A stretch of 64,000 nt of DNA. Source: Gloeotrichia echinulata CP02 (GTDB lineage Bacteria > Cyanobacteriota > Cyanobacteriia > Cyanobacteriales > Nostocaceae). Numbering within the stretch: position 1 is the stretch's first letter; every line of letters starts with the position of its first letter. This document shows positions 9,071 to 18,075 of this stretch, in pieces. The stretch lies in assembly GCA_038087035.1 (NCBI GenBank), contig CP051187.1, positions 3,229,001-3,293,000 of the forward strand. The letters run 5' to 3'. A program made the position numbers and the translations under genes. Under the pieces are notes generated by a model, which saw only the letters and a program-made list of their open reading frames with translations, searched no databases and was not told the origin of the DNA.

Positions 9071-9548
9071 CTGATATCTCCTGTTTAAAAAATAACTACT
9101 TTCTCAGCAACTTACTTAAGCGTAACGATATCTGTAGGAATTAAGGTTCCGTCGAAGGTTTGATCTATATTCTCCGGGAAAAAAACTACCAAAAAATGAA
9201 GTTTTTCTTTAATTTGGTAAGTTAATCTTACTACTAGCCTTCCTGAGTTTTTTTCTGCTTCACCCAGCAGACTCACCCGATTGGGTGATGTGGAATACCA
9301 TAAACAAATGTATAATTTGCGCTTCAAGTTTAAGAATTGCTGACATTTTCTCTGGGAACCTCACCTCTGGAACTTTCGTTAAGGAGCAACAAACAAAACT
9401 ACAACCCCAACTCTTTCCATTTCGGATTTCAGACAAATACTCTATTCACATATTTTAACAGGTTAACACTTCGGGACAAAATTGGACTTTGTGGAAATGC
9501 CCATGTTTTCCGACCTGAGAGAATATGGATTGAAAATTGACATATCCC
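9071..9548. other. Spacer without a convincing gene
   Basis: Short open frames exist on both strands, but none has a ribosome binding site, recognisable domain or good codon use. It should contain the promoter of the membrane-anchored hypothetical protein. Confidence 0.45.
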
Positions 9549-9618
9549 GTAGGGGCGCAAGGCCTTGCGCCCCTACCTGTAGGAATGGCGCCCCTACCTG
9601 TAGGAATGGCGCCCCTAC
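9549..9618. repeat. Intact GGGGCGCAAGG palindrome with two right-arm duplicates
   Basis: The full 28-bp palindrome (9549-9576) is followed by two tandem copies of a 21-base unit beginning CTGTAGGAATGGCG, each ending in CCCCTAC. It lies just past the sigma factor stop codon, so it may serve as that gene's transcription end (inference). Confidence 0.85.
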
Positions 9619-9679
9619 ATGTTGATCAAAAAAATAGCCCCCTGAATTGAGGAGGCACATTTTCAAAAGCTATCGGCTT

Positions 9680-10663
9680 TTAGCTAGCAACGTATTCTTT
9701 AACATTGGCACGACGGCGACGTAGATGAGCTAGTGCTTGATGCTCTAACTGACGGACACGTTCACGGCTGAGGTTCAACCGTTCGCCGACTTTGGCTAAA
9801 GACATTTCGTTACCATCTTCTAATCCAAAGCGCAGGGCTAAAACTTCTCGCTGTTGGGGGGTTAGTTCTGCTAACAGAGTGTTCAAGTCTTGGCGCAAGA
9901 ATTCTTGGGTTGTGTAATACTCCGGTGATGGTCCGTCATCTTCCAGCATTTCTTGCAACTCAGTATCTTGGTTATCGCCAACCCGCACGTCTAAGGACAC
10001 TGGTTGACGCGCCATATTCAAATATTCACGGATTTGGGCGGGTTCTAGGTCTAGTTCTTTGCCGATTTCCGCAGGAGAGGGCGATCGCCCAAACTTTTGC
10101 GCTAGTTCTCGCTGCACTTTTTTAATTTTGTTCAGCTTCTCGGTAATGTGGATCGGTAACCGAATTGTACGACCTTGCTGGGCGATCGCTCTTGTAATCG
10201 CTTGGCGAATCCACCAGTAAGCATAGGTCGAGAATTTATATCCCCGCATGGGATCAAATTTCTCCACTCCCCGCTCTAACCCTAATGTCCCTTCCTGGAT
10301 TAAATCCAGAAACTCCATGTTTCGCTTCTGATACTTTTTGGCTATAGCAACTACCAAGCGCAAATTCGCTTCGATCATCTTTTGCTTGGCCCGCTTACCT
10401 TGGGCGACTGTCTGTTTCACCTCGGTTTCAGGTTGATCAACAACGCTAGCCCACTCTTCTAAACTCGGTTCGCGGTCTAGTTCCTTCGCTAAAGCGTCTT
10501 TAGCGTCTAATAGCGTCATCATTTGTTGCACCTGCTTCCCAAAAACAATCTCTTGCTCACGGGTTAGCAGTGGCACACGACCAATCTCCCGCAGATAGGT
10601 TCTCACCATATCAGCCGTGAATTTGGTGCTCAGGTTTTCGTTTTGGGTGTTAACAGTAGGCAT
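9680..10663 (-). CDS. Group 2 sigma-70 RNA polymerase sigma factor (SigB/SigD-like)
   Basis: A 327-residue sigma factor. Region 1.2 reads DMVRTYLREIGRVPLLTREQE (residues 19-39), region 2 has EANLRLVVAIAKKYQKR, EFLDLIQEGTLGL and YKFSTYAYWWIRQAITRAIA, region 3 starts at IRLPIHITEKLNKI, and region 4 ends with LSRERVRQLEHQALAHLRRR. It lacks the long region 1.1 of the primary factor and is shorter than SigA, which places it in group 2. These factors redirect RNA polymerase under stress, nitrogen, light or stationary conditions in cyanobacteria. The SigB/SigD-like label rests on N-terminal resemblance only. The 540-base upstream spacer presumably holds its regulated promoter. Confidence 0.92.
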   Translation of the reverse strand: MPTVNTQNENLSTKFTADMVRTYLREIGRVPLLTREQEIVFGKQVQQMMTLLDAKDALAKELDREPSLEEWASVVDQPETEVKQTVAQGKRAKQKMIEANLRLVVAIAKKYQKRNMEFLDLIQEGTLGLERGVEKFDPMRGYKFSTYAYWWIRQAITRAIAQQGRTIRLPIHITEKLNKIKKVQRELAQKFGRSPSPAEIGKELDLEPAQIREYLNMARQPVSLDVRVGDNQDTELQEMLEDDGPSPEYYTTQEFLRQDLNTLLAELTPQQREVLALRFGLEDGNEMSLAKVGERLNLSRERVRQLEHQALAHLRRRRANVKEYVAS

Positions 10664-11209
10664 TGGTGCGTTGTCCTCTACTCCGTAAACACAATGAATC
10701 TTTAATAACTACGGTGGATTGGGAAAGGTAGTACATATATCACTCAACATAGGGAGCAACCATAAGTAATCAATTTATACAGTCGTTGTTAAGACGCTGA
10801 GTCCCTGAGATAGGTTCCCCTACCCTCCCTGAATTTTGGCATCGCCAAAAAAGCACGCTGGATTTTTGTCGATAATTCTTCTTTTTCTCAGTCACTAGTA
10901 GTAACTGTAAAAATACGAAGTCAGTATGAGTTCCACTTAATTTTATAGTACGACAAAACGGGTGGTTAGTAAAGTATCCTGATAAATCTTGTAATTATAC
11001 GATAAATCTGTCTGATTTGTATGTTTTTTTATTTAACTTTTGTAAAGTTCCTTTAGAGTGCTTACTACATCTATAGTGACGCCAAAGCTCCCTCTTCAGT
11101 TGCTTGTAAGTAGCGAGATAACCGAACTCATTAGCTGTCTTGGTGGACGGAAGTTACGAAATGGTCATTGGTTATTGGTCATTGGTCATTGGTAAAGGAC
11201 AAAGGACAA
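10664..11209. other. Upstream region of the sigma factor, with a short heptamer tract at its right end
   Basis: No gene is visible in about 540 bases. Positions 11158-11207 carry ATTGGTC/GGACAAA-type heptamers running up to the stop codon of the HerA-like gene. A long sigma factor leader is common in this group, so regulatory sites are expected, but none can be named by eye. Confidence 0.5.
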
Positions 11210-12943
11210 CTAAAAACCCAAATCGGCTTTGGCTAGTTCAGCAGCAGCGAATAATTCTGCATCTGGCTTTTCCTCCCAAGCAGGATCGCCTATTTCGGTG
11301 TAAAATGCTGAATCATAGGGACGGGTACGGACCACGACTGGCATGGGGACGGCGTGACCTAGAATCATGGCTTGTTGTTTTGAGTCTAATTTTGCCAACA
11401 CCGAGCGCAAACTACCAGCACCAGAGACCCCTGTGAAAATTGCGTCAATGTCTTTTTCGTCATTGAGCAATGCTGTGATGCGAGTACCAATCTGGGACAT
11501 GACTTCATTATCTATCCCTGATGGGCGTTGATCAACTACCAAAAGTGTGACGAAATATTTCCGCATCTCTCGTGCTATTGTCCCAAAGATCGTACTTTGG
11601 ACAATTGCTGGATCTAGGAAACGGTGCGCTTCTTCAATGGTAATTACTAGTTGGGTGGGGCGATCGCTCACGTTGCCACTGTGGAGGAACCTTTCGGCTT
11701 TTTTGACGTAATGCCCATGAATACGTCTGGTGATCATATTAGTGACTAACATATATGATAGCATATCAGACTGGGAGCCGAACTCAACTACAACATTTTT
11801 TCCCGCTTCGAGCGATCGCAAAATTTGATTGATATAATTCTGGGGACAAGCGGTTTGCATATACTTTAAATTATCCAGCCGCAGCAGTTTGCGCTGTAAT
11901 GACATGATGGAACCTTGATGTCCCCGCTTTTCATCGCAAAACAGCTTGATTTCTTCGTTATTCATATTCAATAACTGCAAAATCCAGGCTTTACCAAACT
12001 CGGCGTTGAGGATATTCGCGTTATCTAAGGCTGCTTCCGACAGTCCTAAATCACGAGAGCATAATTTGATATCTTCTACTTCAATTTGTTCATAACTTAA
12101 ATACAGTTCTTGTGCATCCCGCACACCGCGACGCTTTGTCGATTCGGGATCTAGGGTGTAAACTTCAACTTTACCAGGAAATAATTGTTTTAAACCTTTA
12201 ACAGTGCTATATTGTTTACCTTCGCAGACAGCTTGCCAACCATATTCTGAGTGCATATCAAAAATCAAGTTTACCGCTGCATTTTTGCGGACTATCCCCG
12301 CTAAGAGTAACCGCGTCAGAAAGGATTTACCGGTTCCAGATTTACCAAATACCCCGTTACTGCGTTCGACAAACCTGTCCAAATCAATACAAACCGGCAC
12401 ATCCATATCTAAAGGTTTCCCAATGGAAAAATTCTTCCTTTGGGTATCATCTTCCCAACCAAATACGCGACGAAAATCCTCTTCACTTGCTTCATAAACT
12501 TGACTAAAGTGACTGGGAATAGTTTTCACCGGTAGCAATTCCATTGTGGTGCTGGTTTGTGGCTGAAATGATGCCAAACCGGTTAATGATGGTACAAAAG
12601 GATTTGCTGATTTACCATTTGTGGGTGAAAAAGATTCTTCTTCTTCGGGGGTAAACATCAACATCGGCGTCAGGTTGATCGTACCATAAGTACCACTTCC
12701 CGCCAAAACGTCTCGTAAAAAAGTGTCATCCCAATTGGGGGGATTAGCGATAATGCGTGCATTTGCAGTTCCCAGCGCCACATCTGTCAGCATACAGAAA
12801 AAACGCGATCGCATCCCTTGCACAACCAGAAATTTTCCCACCCGCATATCTTCAACAGAAATATCAGGGTGTAATCTGACTTCTAAACCCCCAGTCAGAG
12901 AACCTTGGATGACTGAACCTAAAGGCTGTCCCGAATTCATCAT
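11210..12943 (-). CDS. HerA-like P-loop ATPase (DUF87 type)
   Basis: A 577-residue ATPase of the HerA/FtsK clade. An N-terminal beta-barrel (HAS-barrel) region precedes Walker A in NGVFGKSGTGKSFLTRLLLA (about residue 200). FDMHSEYGW follows, Walker B is in LVITIEEAHRFLDP (about residue 434), and an arginine-rich segment RPSGIDNEVMSQIGTRI lies near the C-terminus. HerA proteins form hexameric DNA pumps and often work with NurA or Mre11/SbcD-type nucleases in end resection. An SbcD-like nuclease is encoded 24 kb away, not adjacent, so pairing is speculative. Both ends of the gene border heptamer tracts. The start is taken at the first ATG; MM is ambiguous by one codon. Confidence 0.85.
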   Translation of the reverse strand: MMNSGQPLGSVIQGSLTGGLEVRLHPDISVEDMRVGKFLVVQGMRSRFFCMLTDVALGTANARIIANPPNWDDTFLRDVLAGSGTYGTINLTPMLMFTPEEEESFSPTNGKSANPFVPSLTGLASFQPQTSTTMELLPVKTIPSHFSQVYEASEEDFRRVFGWEDDTQRKNFSIGKPLDMDVPVCIDLDRFVERSNGVFGKSGTGKSFLTRLLLAGIVRKNAAVNLIFDMHSEYGWQAVCEGKQYSTVKGLKQLFPGKVEVYTLDPESTKRRGVRDAQELYLSYEQIEVEDIKLCSRDLGLSEAALDNANILNAEFGKAWILQLLNMNNEEIKLFCDEKRGHQGSIMSLQRKLLRLDNLKYMQTACPQNYINQILRSLEAGKNVVVEFGSQSDMLSYMLVTNMITRRIHGHYVKKAERFLHSGNVSDRPTQLVITIEEAHRFLDPAIVQSTIFGTIAREMRKYFVTLLVVDQRPSGIDNEVMSQIGTRITALLNDEKDIDAIFTGVSGAGSLRSVLAKLDSKQQAMILGHAVPMPVVVRTRPYDSAFYTEIGDPAWEEKPDAELFAAAELAKADLGF

Positions 12944-12947
12944 TTGT

Positions 12948-13113
12948 CAATTGTCCTTTGTCACTTGTCCTTTGTCATTGGTCAGTTGTCCTTTGTCATT
13001 GGTCAGTTGTACTTTACCAATGACCAATGACCAATGACCAATGACCAATGACCAATGACCAATGACCAATGACCAATGACCAATGACCAATGACCAATGA
13101 CCAATGACCAATG
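12948..13113. repeat. Long heptamer tract (TGTCCTT/TGTCATT then CAATGAC)
   Basis: A first half of TTTGTCA/TTGTCCT-type units is followed from about 13017 by some 13 near-identical CAATGAC units, orientation reversed relative to the first half. So the tract could fold back on itself. It separates the GST gene from the HerA-like gene. Confidence 0.95.
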
Positions 13114-13119
13114 ACTTAT

Positions 13120-13911
13120 TTAATCGATTTGAATCGAAGTTGGCGCACTTCCTGATGAAGGTGTACTAATTAATGGTTTACGAAATTGGGCATAGAGGCG
13201 ATCGCGCCAGGTAAAGAATGGTGCATAATCAGGATTATCTGCTAAAATCGGTACTCCTTTACCTCGAATCGTTTCTGGTAAATCTAAATAAGGACCATCG
13301 GGGAATTTCAGCAAGATTGATAAACCTGCAACTGCCAAGTCAGCTAAACTGGGTTCATCTCCCAGTAAATAAGGACTATCAGCCAATAGTAGGGTCAAGG
13401 CTTCTAAGTCTTGTTTCAAATCGGCGATCGCTGCAGAGATCACATCTGGACTATAACCCACGCCAAAACCCAGAACAGTTAGGAAGTCACTGGGTACTCC
13501 TTGGACTAGATTTTTGAATATATCTGGCGTAGCAGTGGGTAATAAGGATTTGCGGAAATCTTGATCTTGACTAATCGCAGAAAACAGCGCTTTGCTTCCT
13601 TTAATCCCGATTGATTCATCAGCCCATTCTTCTATTAATAAGGCTAAACCCCGTTTTTTTGGATCTTGGGGTATGAGTGGGCGTTCAGGATACTCCAAGT
13701 CTAAATACTTAGCAATTGCCGTAGAATCTGCAATATACTTGTTCCGATCCTTTAACACTGGAACTTGTCCCTGACCAGTTAGACGGAACAATTCTATCTG
13801 TCCAATCCCAGGTGTCACCTCTATTTTACGGTACTCTAGCCCTTTATAATCCAAGATTAGCCGCACTTTTTCCGAATATTGAGATAGTTCCCATTGGTAT
13901 AATTCGAGCAT
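13120..13911 (-). CDS. Glutathione S-transferase-family protein
   Basis: A 263-residue protein. The thioredoxin-like N-terminal domain (residues 1-80) begins ELYQWELSQYSEKVRLILDY, and QVPVLKDRNKYIADSTAIAKYL holds the cis-proline and the conserved acidic-Ser glutathione-binding pair. The C-terminal helical domain (85-250) contains LLGDEPSLADLAVAGL, the N-capping box of GST folds. Likely role: conjugation or reduction of electrophiles in the cytosol; substrate unknown. The ATG at 13911 is well placed. It follows the HerA-like gene's upstream repeats in the same orientation, but shared transcription is unlikely across the tract. Confidence 0.88.
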   Translation of the reverse strand: MLELYQWELSQYSEKVRLILDYKGLEYRKIEVTPGIGQIELFRLTGQGQVPVLKDRNKYIADSTAIAKYLDLEYPERPLIPQDPKKRGLALLIEEWADESIGIKGSKALFSAISQDQDFRKSLLPTATPDIFKNLVQGVPSDFLTVLGFGVGYSPDVISAAIADLKQDLEALTLLLADSPYLLGDEPSLADLAVAGLSILLKFPDGPYLDLPETIRGKGVPILADNPDYAPFFTWRDRLYAQFRKPLISTPSSGSAPTSIQID

Positions 13912-14258
13912 GACACATTCCCTGTTACTGGTTAATTGAGCAACTTTACAATTGTATCTTTAGTTTAAGTAATTTTTTTGCATTCAATTGATTTATCACC
14001 AACTTAATTGCCAATAGGGTTGAGTTATTGGCGAATTTTTGCCAGGGTTACTATTTTAGCAAAAATCTTATTGGCTAATTGTGTTTAATATCAAATAATT
14101 AAATCATATGACTATCTAGCCATAAATAATCCTCACCTCTCAGGTTTTAGGCTTCACCACTGAATAAAATTTTTATCTTTGACAAGCTAGCTATAAATTA
14201 GTTCTGAGTGCTTGATGCTGCCGATGAAATTGTTTAAATTGTATAATTTGAATGCTGA

Positions 14259-14355
14259 GGTATACAGTGTAGGGAACATCCAAAATCTTTTCTTCTAATG
14301 ACAATTTTATTCGTGCCGTGCCCCTACGACAATTTTCCTTAACTGAACTGTATTG
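14259..14355. mobile_element. Truncated second copy of the CAATACAGTTCAGTTAA MITE
   Basis: The right terminus TTAACTGAACTGTATTG (14339-14355) and the interior match the intact element at 6564-6689. The left terminus is missing, and eight bases of the inner left arm (around 14274) are deleted, which removes the inner hairpin. Not mobile in this form. Confidence 0.85.
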
Positions 14356-14445
14356 AGATATGGTGGGTATTGCCCTACCTACAGATACTACAGATACCGA
14401 TATTTTTTGAGAAATCAAATATGATTCCTATAGAATAGCGTAAAT

Positions 14446-14523
14446 AGACCTAACCCCCAAACCCTTACCGGGGAGATTGAAAGCTTCTCCCCTGGGATGG
14501 GAGAGATTTGGAGAGAGGTCTTT
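14446..14523. repeat. Dispersed GACCTAACCCCC hairpin
   Basis: GACCTAACCCCCAAACC on the left pairs with GGTTAG-related sequence on the right (GATTTGGAGAGAGGTC), around a central CTTCTCCCCTGGGATGGGAGAG stem split over two arms. This is a frequent cyanobacterial spacer repeat. The remaining spacer (13912-14690) is A+T-rich, without a gene. Confidence 0.65.
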
Positions 14524-14690
14524 AAGTCCAGCCACTTAATCATAACGGTGATAATTTTCGGCGAATTAAATCAATATTTCCAGCACATTAATTTTTGGTA
14601 AAAATTTCTTAATTCTCCGGTTAGTTTTCTGCGTAATAAAATGCTATAAGTCTTTATGTCAGCTGTAGAAAATTAGCACAAACAAAATTT

Positions 14691-15587
14691 ATGAACCTTA
14701 ATTACAACCAATTTATTCGCAATTTAGCAGGTATAGTGGGATTAACCGGCGTCAGTCTGCTGATTACTTTACCATCAGGAGCAAAAGAGGCTCTCAATCC
14801 TCATCCCAGCATTTTTAGCGAGACACCCTATAACCGAAGTCAACCTATAGAGGTAAACTCTCAATACAATGATGCTCAACCTGGACTAGAAACATCAAAG
14901 GGTAATAAACGCCAAAAACCAGGGACAGCGCCCAAGAGTGGGAACTCTCCACTCAATCCTCGCCCCAGTATTTTCAATGAGCCTAGGTATAACCGTGGTA
15001 ATCGCACTGCGCCCACTCCCAGTAATCCCCCTGAAGCCACACCCACCACACCATCAACAGAGACACCTTCGACAACTGAACCCACACCCAGCAACCCATC
15101 AACAGGGACACCTTCGACAACTGAACCCACCAACAAGCCAGCTACATCTGGGACTACCAATACTCAAGGTAAGAACTTAGTAGCAATAATAGCAGAAGCA
15201 AAGGGATCTTTTAGCATACTAAAGGAGGCTTTGAAAGCAGCCGGATTGACAGAAACTTTGCAAGGAAAAGATAATTTCACAATTTTCGCACCTACTGATG
15301 CAGCGTTTAAGAAATTACCAGCGGATGCTTTGCGAGATTTGTTAAAGCCTGAGAATAAAGAAGTATTGGTGAAGTTGTTAACTTATCATGTGGTATCTGG
15401 TACGGTACTGTCGAGCGATTTGAAATCTGGACAAGTCAAAAGTATTGAAGGTGGCGATATCAACGTCAAAGTTGATGATAAAACTGGTGTATCAGTCAAT
15501 GATGCTCAGGTAATTCAACCAGATATTAAAGGTAGTAATGGTGTAATCCATGCAATTAATCAGGTGATTTTACCGCCAGATTTGTAG
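14691..15587 (+). CDS. Secreted fasciclin (FAS1) domain protein with a Pro/Thr linker
   Basis: A 298-residue exported protein. Residues 1-32 look like a signal peptide or anchor (IVGLTGVSLLITLPSGA). Two related motifs follow, LNPHPSIFSETPYNR (near 35) and LNPRPSIFNEPRYNR (near 88). A low-complexity linker (about 105-155) contains two TPSTTEPT units. The C-terminal FAS1 domain (about 163-298) shows GSFSILKEALKAAGLTETL, the H1 box FTIFAPTDAAFKKLP, YHVVSGTVLSSDLKSG and the H2 box NGVIHAINQVILPP. FAS1 proteins mediate adhesion or surface interactions. The linker looks like a flexible wall or sheath spacer. Single gene, ATG start. Confidence 0.9.
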   Translation: MNLNYNQFIRNLAGIVGLTGVSLLITLPSGAKEALNPHPSIFSETPYNRSQPIEVNSQYNDAQPGLETSKGNKRQKPGTAPKSGNSPLNPRPSIFNEPRYNRGNRTAPTPSNPPEATPTTPSTETPSTTEPTPSNPSTGTPSTTEPTNKPATSGTTNTQGKNLVAIIAEAKGSFSILKEALKAAGLTETLQGKDNFTIFAPTDAAFKKLPADALRDLLKPENKEVLVKLLTYHVVSGTVLSSDLKSGQVKSIEGGDINVKVDDKTGVSVNDAQVIQPDIKGSNGVIHAINQVILPPDL

Positions 15588-15687
15588 TGTTCTGTTCAAA
15601 TGCTTTCTTGATTTTTCATATCAAATTCGGTAGTATCTGAATGATTAAAAAACCTCACAGGCGCTGAGGGCGCAGAGTTAGAAAGAC

Positions 15688-15968
15688 GAATAATTCCGAT
15701 ACAAACAGATTTGACATCATCATCGGGAAAATCAGCGTTTTTGGCGTTGTTGATGAGCGTGGGGGGCGCAAGGCCTTGCGCCCCTACAAATATCTGTGGT
15801 TCAATTAACACTAAGGTGTTGTAATTAGAGGAATAATTCCGATACAAACAGATTTGACATCATCGGGAAAATCAGCGTTTTTGGCGTTGTTGATGAGCGT
15901 GGGGGGCGCAAGGCCTTGCGCCCCTACAAATATCTGTGGTTCAATTAACACTAAGGTGTTATAATTAC
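15688..15968. repeat. Tandem duplication, about 140 bp, each unit carrying the GGGGCGCAAGG palindrome
   Basis: The unit starting GAATAATTCCGATAC at 15688 is repeated from 15831 almost unchanged; the first copy has one extra ATC. Both contain GGGGCGCAAGG with its reverse complement (cores at 15763-15784 and 15903-15924) and end at CACTAAGGTGTT. The right copy touches the end of the DUF1400 hydrolase gene. A recent segmental duplication. Confidence 0.92.
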
Positions 15969-15971
15969 CTG

Positions 15972-17621
15972 TCAATTTCCCAGAAATTGTTTCACCATTT
16001 GCAGAGCCTCTGGGGGAATTTCAGTAACTATGCGAATGGGAAAGGCCTGAGTGGAAGCAAACTGAGCATAATCTTGGGTCAGAAAAGTACTGTATTTGCT
16101 AGCTTCTGGAGACATTTGTGCCGCAAAAGCCAAAGTTATAGCTTTGAGGTATTTGCGAATATCAGCCGCTTGCTCACCCACAACTTCACCACCAAAAAAA
16201 GGAGTATTCAGTGCTGTGGCCTGATCTAATGTGGTACTGGGGTCTTTCACACTTAGATGAGTACCCCCAAGTACACCAACCAGCCATTTAGGCGATGGGA
16301 TTTGGACAAAGGGTAAAATCTGTTCAGTTAAAGCTGGAACACTTTTATCTGCGGAACTTGCGAAAATTAGGGTAGGTATTTGCACCTTGGTTAAACCAGT
16401 TGCACCAAACATCAGCGAAGTGGTAGGATTGAGAGACATCGCTCGTTTGATTCTGGGATCGCCAAGCTGATAGCTCTTTTCTGGGAGATCTTGGGCAACG
16501 CATTGGAGAGTTTGTCCCACACTCAACTCAGCTGCTTTTTGTGGGCAAAGTTTTTTGAGATTTTCTATTTGTAACTCTCCACCTGCAATTGTTAAAGCTG
16601 TACCACCCCCGAAAGAATGACCAATAACCATCGCGTTATTGGTGTTGAGTTTCCCTTGTAGGGGGTTATTAGCTGTCTGGTTGAGTTTCGCTAGTTCATC
16701 GAGGACAAAACTAATATCTCTGGGACGGTCTAAAAACTCTTGGGGTTGTAAAAGCTTAGTGTTGTTTTTGATTGCTAAATCCACATAAGCCCCATTACTA
16801 CCAGGATGTTCTAAAGCCACGAATACATAACCGTGGGATGCTAAATGTTCTGCTAAGTAACGCATGTCTGTGCGGACTGAACTATAGCCGTGAGTATAAA
16901 CAATTACGGGTTTGTCAGCAGTTACAGCAGTTGACCAATAAATATCAACTGGAATTTGACGTTCGCGCTTTTGGTCATTCCACGTTAACTTCAGTACCTG
17001 GACTTGAGCGCTTCCTGGTAGGCTCGGATCAAAGGAGAAAGATATTTGGGATTGTGTGGGGTTGAATAGGGGGGCGATCGCCACCATAAACTGTTGCGTC
17101 AACCAAAAACCTGCGTTCAAATTTCTGGCAACTTTAAATGCTTGCGGTAAATTAATCTCTAAGCGTTTACTCGGATAAGCCGCAATAAAATTAAGTATAG
17201 AAATGCCCTCTGGCGCCCTAGATCCTAAAACAAATGCTGCTCTGATTGCTTGGACTCCAGCCTTGTCTTTTCGCACTATGGCTGTAGACAAGTCGTTAAG
17301 AATCGCTATACCAATTTGCGTATTCAGTAACCGACTAATTGTCACCACATTCATAGGTAGACTGATCCTCAGTGCGCCCAAGAGGAAGCCACGTTGTGAT
17401 TGTGATAAATTTTTGGTGTAAGAGTCCAAACCTTCAGGAAATTTTCCCGTTGTGGCTGCAGTTTGCAGATCAGTAACAGATATCGATTCGGTAAACGGAC
17501 CTAAACGCACAACAACCGTATCAGCCGCCTGTGCAGAGGTATTTTTCAGACCAAACTGTGTGAGGGCGATTGCACAAAACAAACTTGCAATAGTCGTTAG
17601 ACTTCTCCAGCTGCGTCCCAT
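15972..17621 (-). CDS. Exported alpha/beta hydrolase with N-terminal DUF1400 domain
   Basis: A 549-residue protein. A signal peptide (residues 1-33, hydrophobic core ASLFCAIALTQFGL, cleavage near SAQAAD) is followed by the DUF1400 region (about 34-180), in which SISVTDLQTAATTGKFPEGL is typical. The C-terminal hydrolase half carries VIVYTHGYSSVRTDMRYLAE (oxyanion side), the nucleophile elbow VIGHSFGGGTAL, and a late catalytic His in GGTHLSVKDP. The architecture is common in cyanobacteria and resembles platelet-activating-factor acetylhydrolase/dienelactone hydrolases. Likely a periplasmic esterase or lipase; substrate unknown. The ATG at 17621 gives the signal peptide directly. Confidence 0.88.
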   Translation of the reverse strand: MGRSWRSLTTIASLFCAIALTQFGLKNTSAQAADTVVVRLGPFTESISVTDLQTAATTGKFPEGLDSYTKNLSQSQRGFLLGALRISLPMNVVTISRLLNTQIGIAILNDLSTAIVRKDKAGVQAIRAAFVLGSRAPEGISILNFIAAYPSKRLEINLPQAFKVARNLNAGFWLTQQFMVAIAPLFNPTQSQISFSFDPSLPGSAQVQVLKLTWNDQKRERQIPVDIYWSTAVTADKPVIVYTHGYSSVRTDMRYLAEHLASHGYVFVALEHPGSNGAYVDLAIKNNTKLLQPQEFLDRPRDISFVLDELAKLNQTANNPLQGKLNTNNAMVIGHSFGGGTALTIAGGELQIENLKKLCPQKAAELSVGQTLQCVAQDLPEKSYQLGDPRIKRAMSLNPTTSLMFGATGLTKVQIPTLIFASSADKSVPALTEQILPFVQIPSPKWLVGVLGGTHLSVKDPSTTLDQATALNTPFFGGEVVGEQAADIRKYLKAITLAFAAQMSPEASKYSTFLTQDYAQFASTQAFPIRIVTEIPPEALQMVKQFLGN

Positions 17622-17728
17622 GAACTTATTCCAGTACCATGCTTAAGGGAATATACCTGATTTTATCGGTCTTTGACTACCTATTTTGCAACAAATTTCC
17701 AAGTTTCCCGCAGACTTTCAATTAATTG

Positions 17729-17960
17729 GTAAGTAGGTCGGCTATTGAACTGTACTGGCTTTGGTCGTCATTTGTCATTGGTCATTGGTCATTGGTCATT
17801 GGTCATTGGTCATTGGTCATTTGTCATTTGTCATTTGTCATTTGTCATTGGTCATTGGTCATTGGTCATTGGTCATTGGTCATTTGTCATTTGTCATTGG
17901 TAAGCATTTGAGACATATTTACATGTAGTAATATAGTTTTGTTTGTTCGCGCCGACTTAC
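17729..17960. mobile_element. Expanded copy of the 4917 MITE-like repeat with an internal heptamer tract
   Basis: The ends (GTAAGTAGGTCGGC and GCCGACTTAC) and flanking halves match 4917-5021. Between TCGTCAT and GGTAAGCATTTGAG lies a tract (about 17771-17899) of TCATTGG and TCATTTG heptamers, absent from the compact copy. Confidence 0.85.
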
Positions 17961-18039
17961 TTAGGGGCGCAAGCAATTAACAGTTATCAGTTATCAGCTA
18001 AAAGTTTTGATAACTGTTGACTGTTCACTGATTTAATTG

Positions 18040-18067
18040 GTAGGGGCGCAAGGCCTTGCGCCCCTAC
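18040..18067. repeat. Intact 28-bp GGGGCGCAAGG palindrome
   Basis: Perfect two-fold symmetric copy, eight bases from the end of the small secreted protein gene, preceded by CAGTTATCAG/ACTGTTGACTG heptamer pieces and a half-site near 17962. Possible terminator-like position for the minus-strand gene. Confidence 0.9.
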
Positions 18068-18075
18068 GCCAACCA

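Noticed and set aside
9112..9327. 71-codon minus-strand frame upstream of the membrane-anchored hypothetical
   Set aside because: No recognisable domain, no ribosome site; it overlaps the likely promoter region.
12948..13113. CRISPR-like reading of the CAATGAC tract
   Set aside because: Units are 7 bp with no spacers; it is a simple tandem repeat, and no cas genes are present.
15596..15847. 83-codon minus-strand frame beyond the fasciclin gene
   Set aside because: It is a translation of the duplicated repeat and the palindrome (VGAQGLAPP is the palindrome read in frame); no ribosome site or domain.
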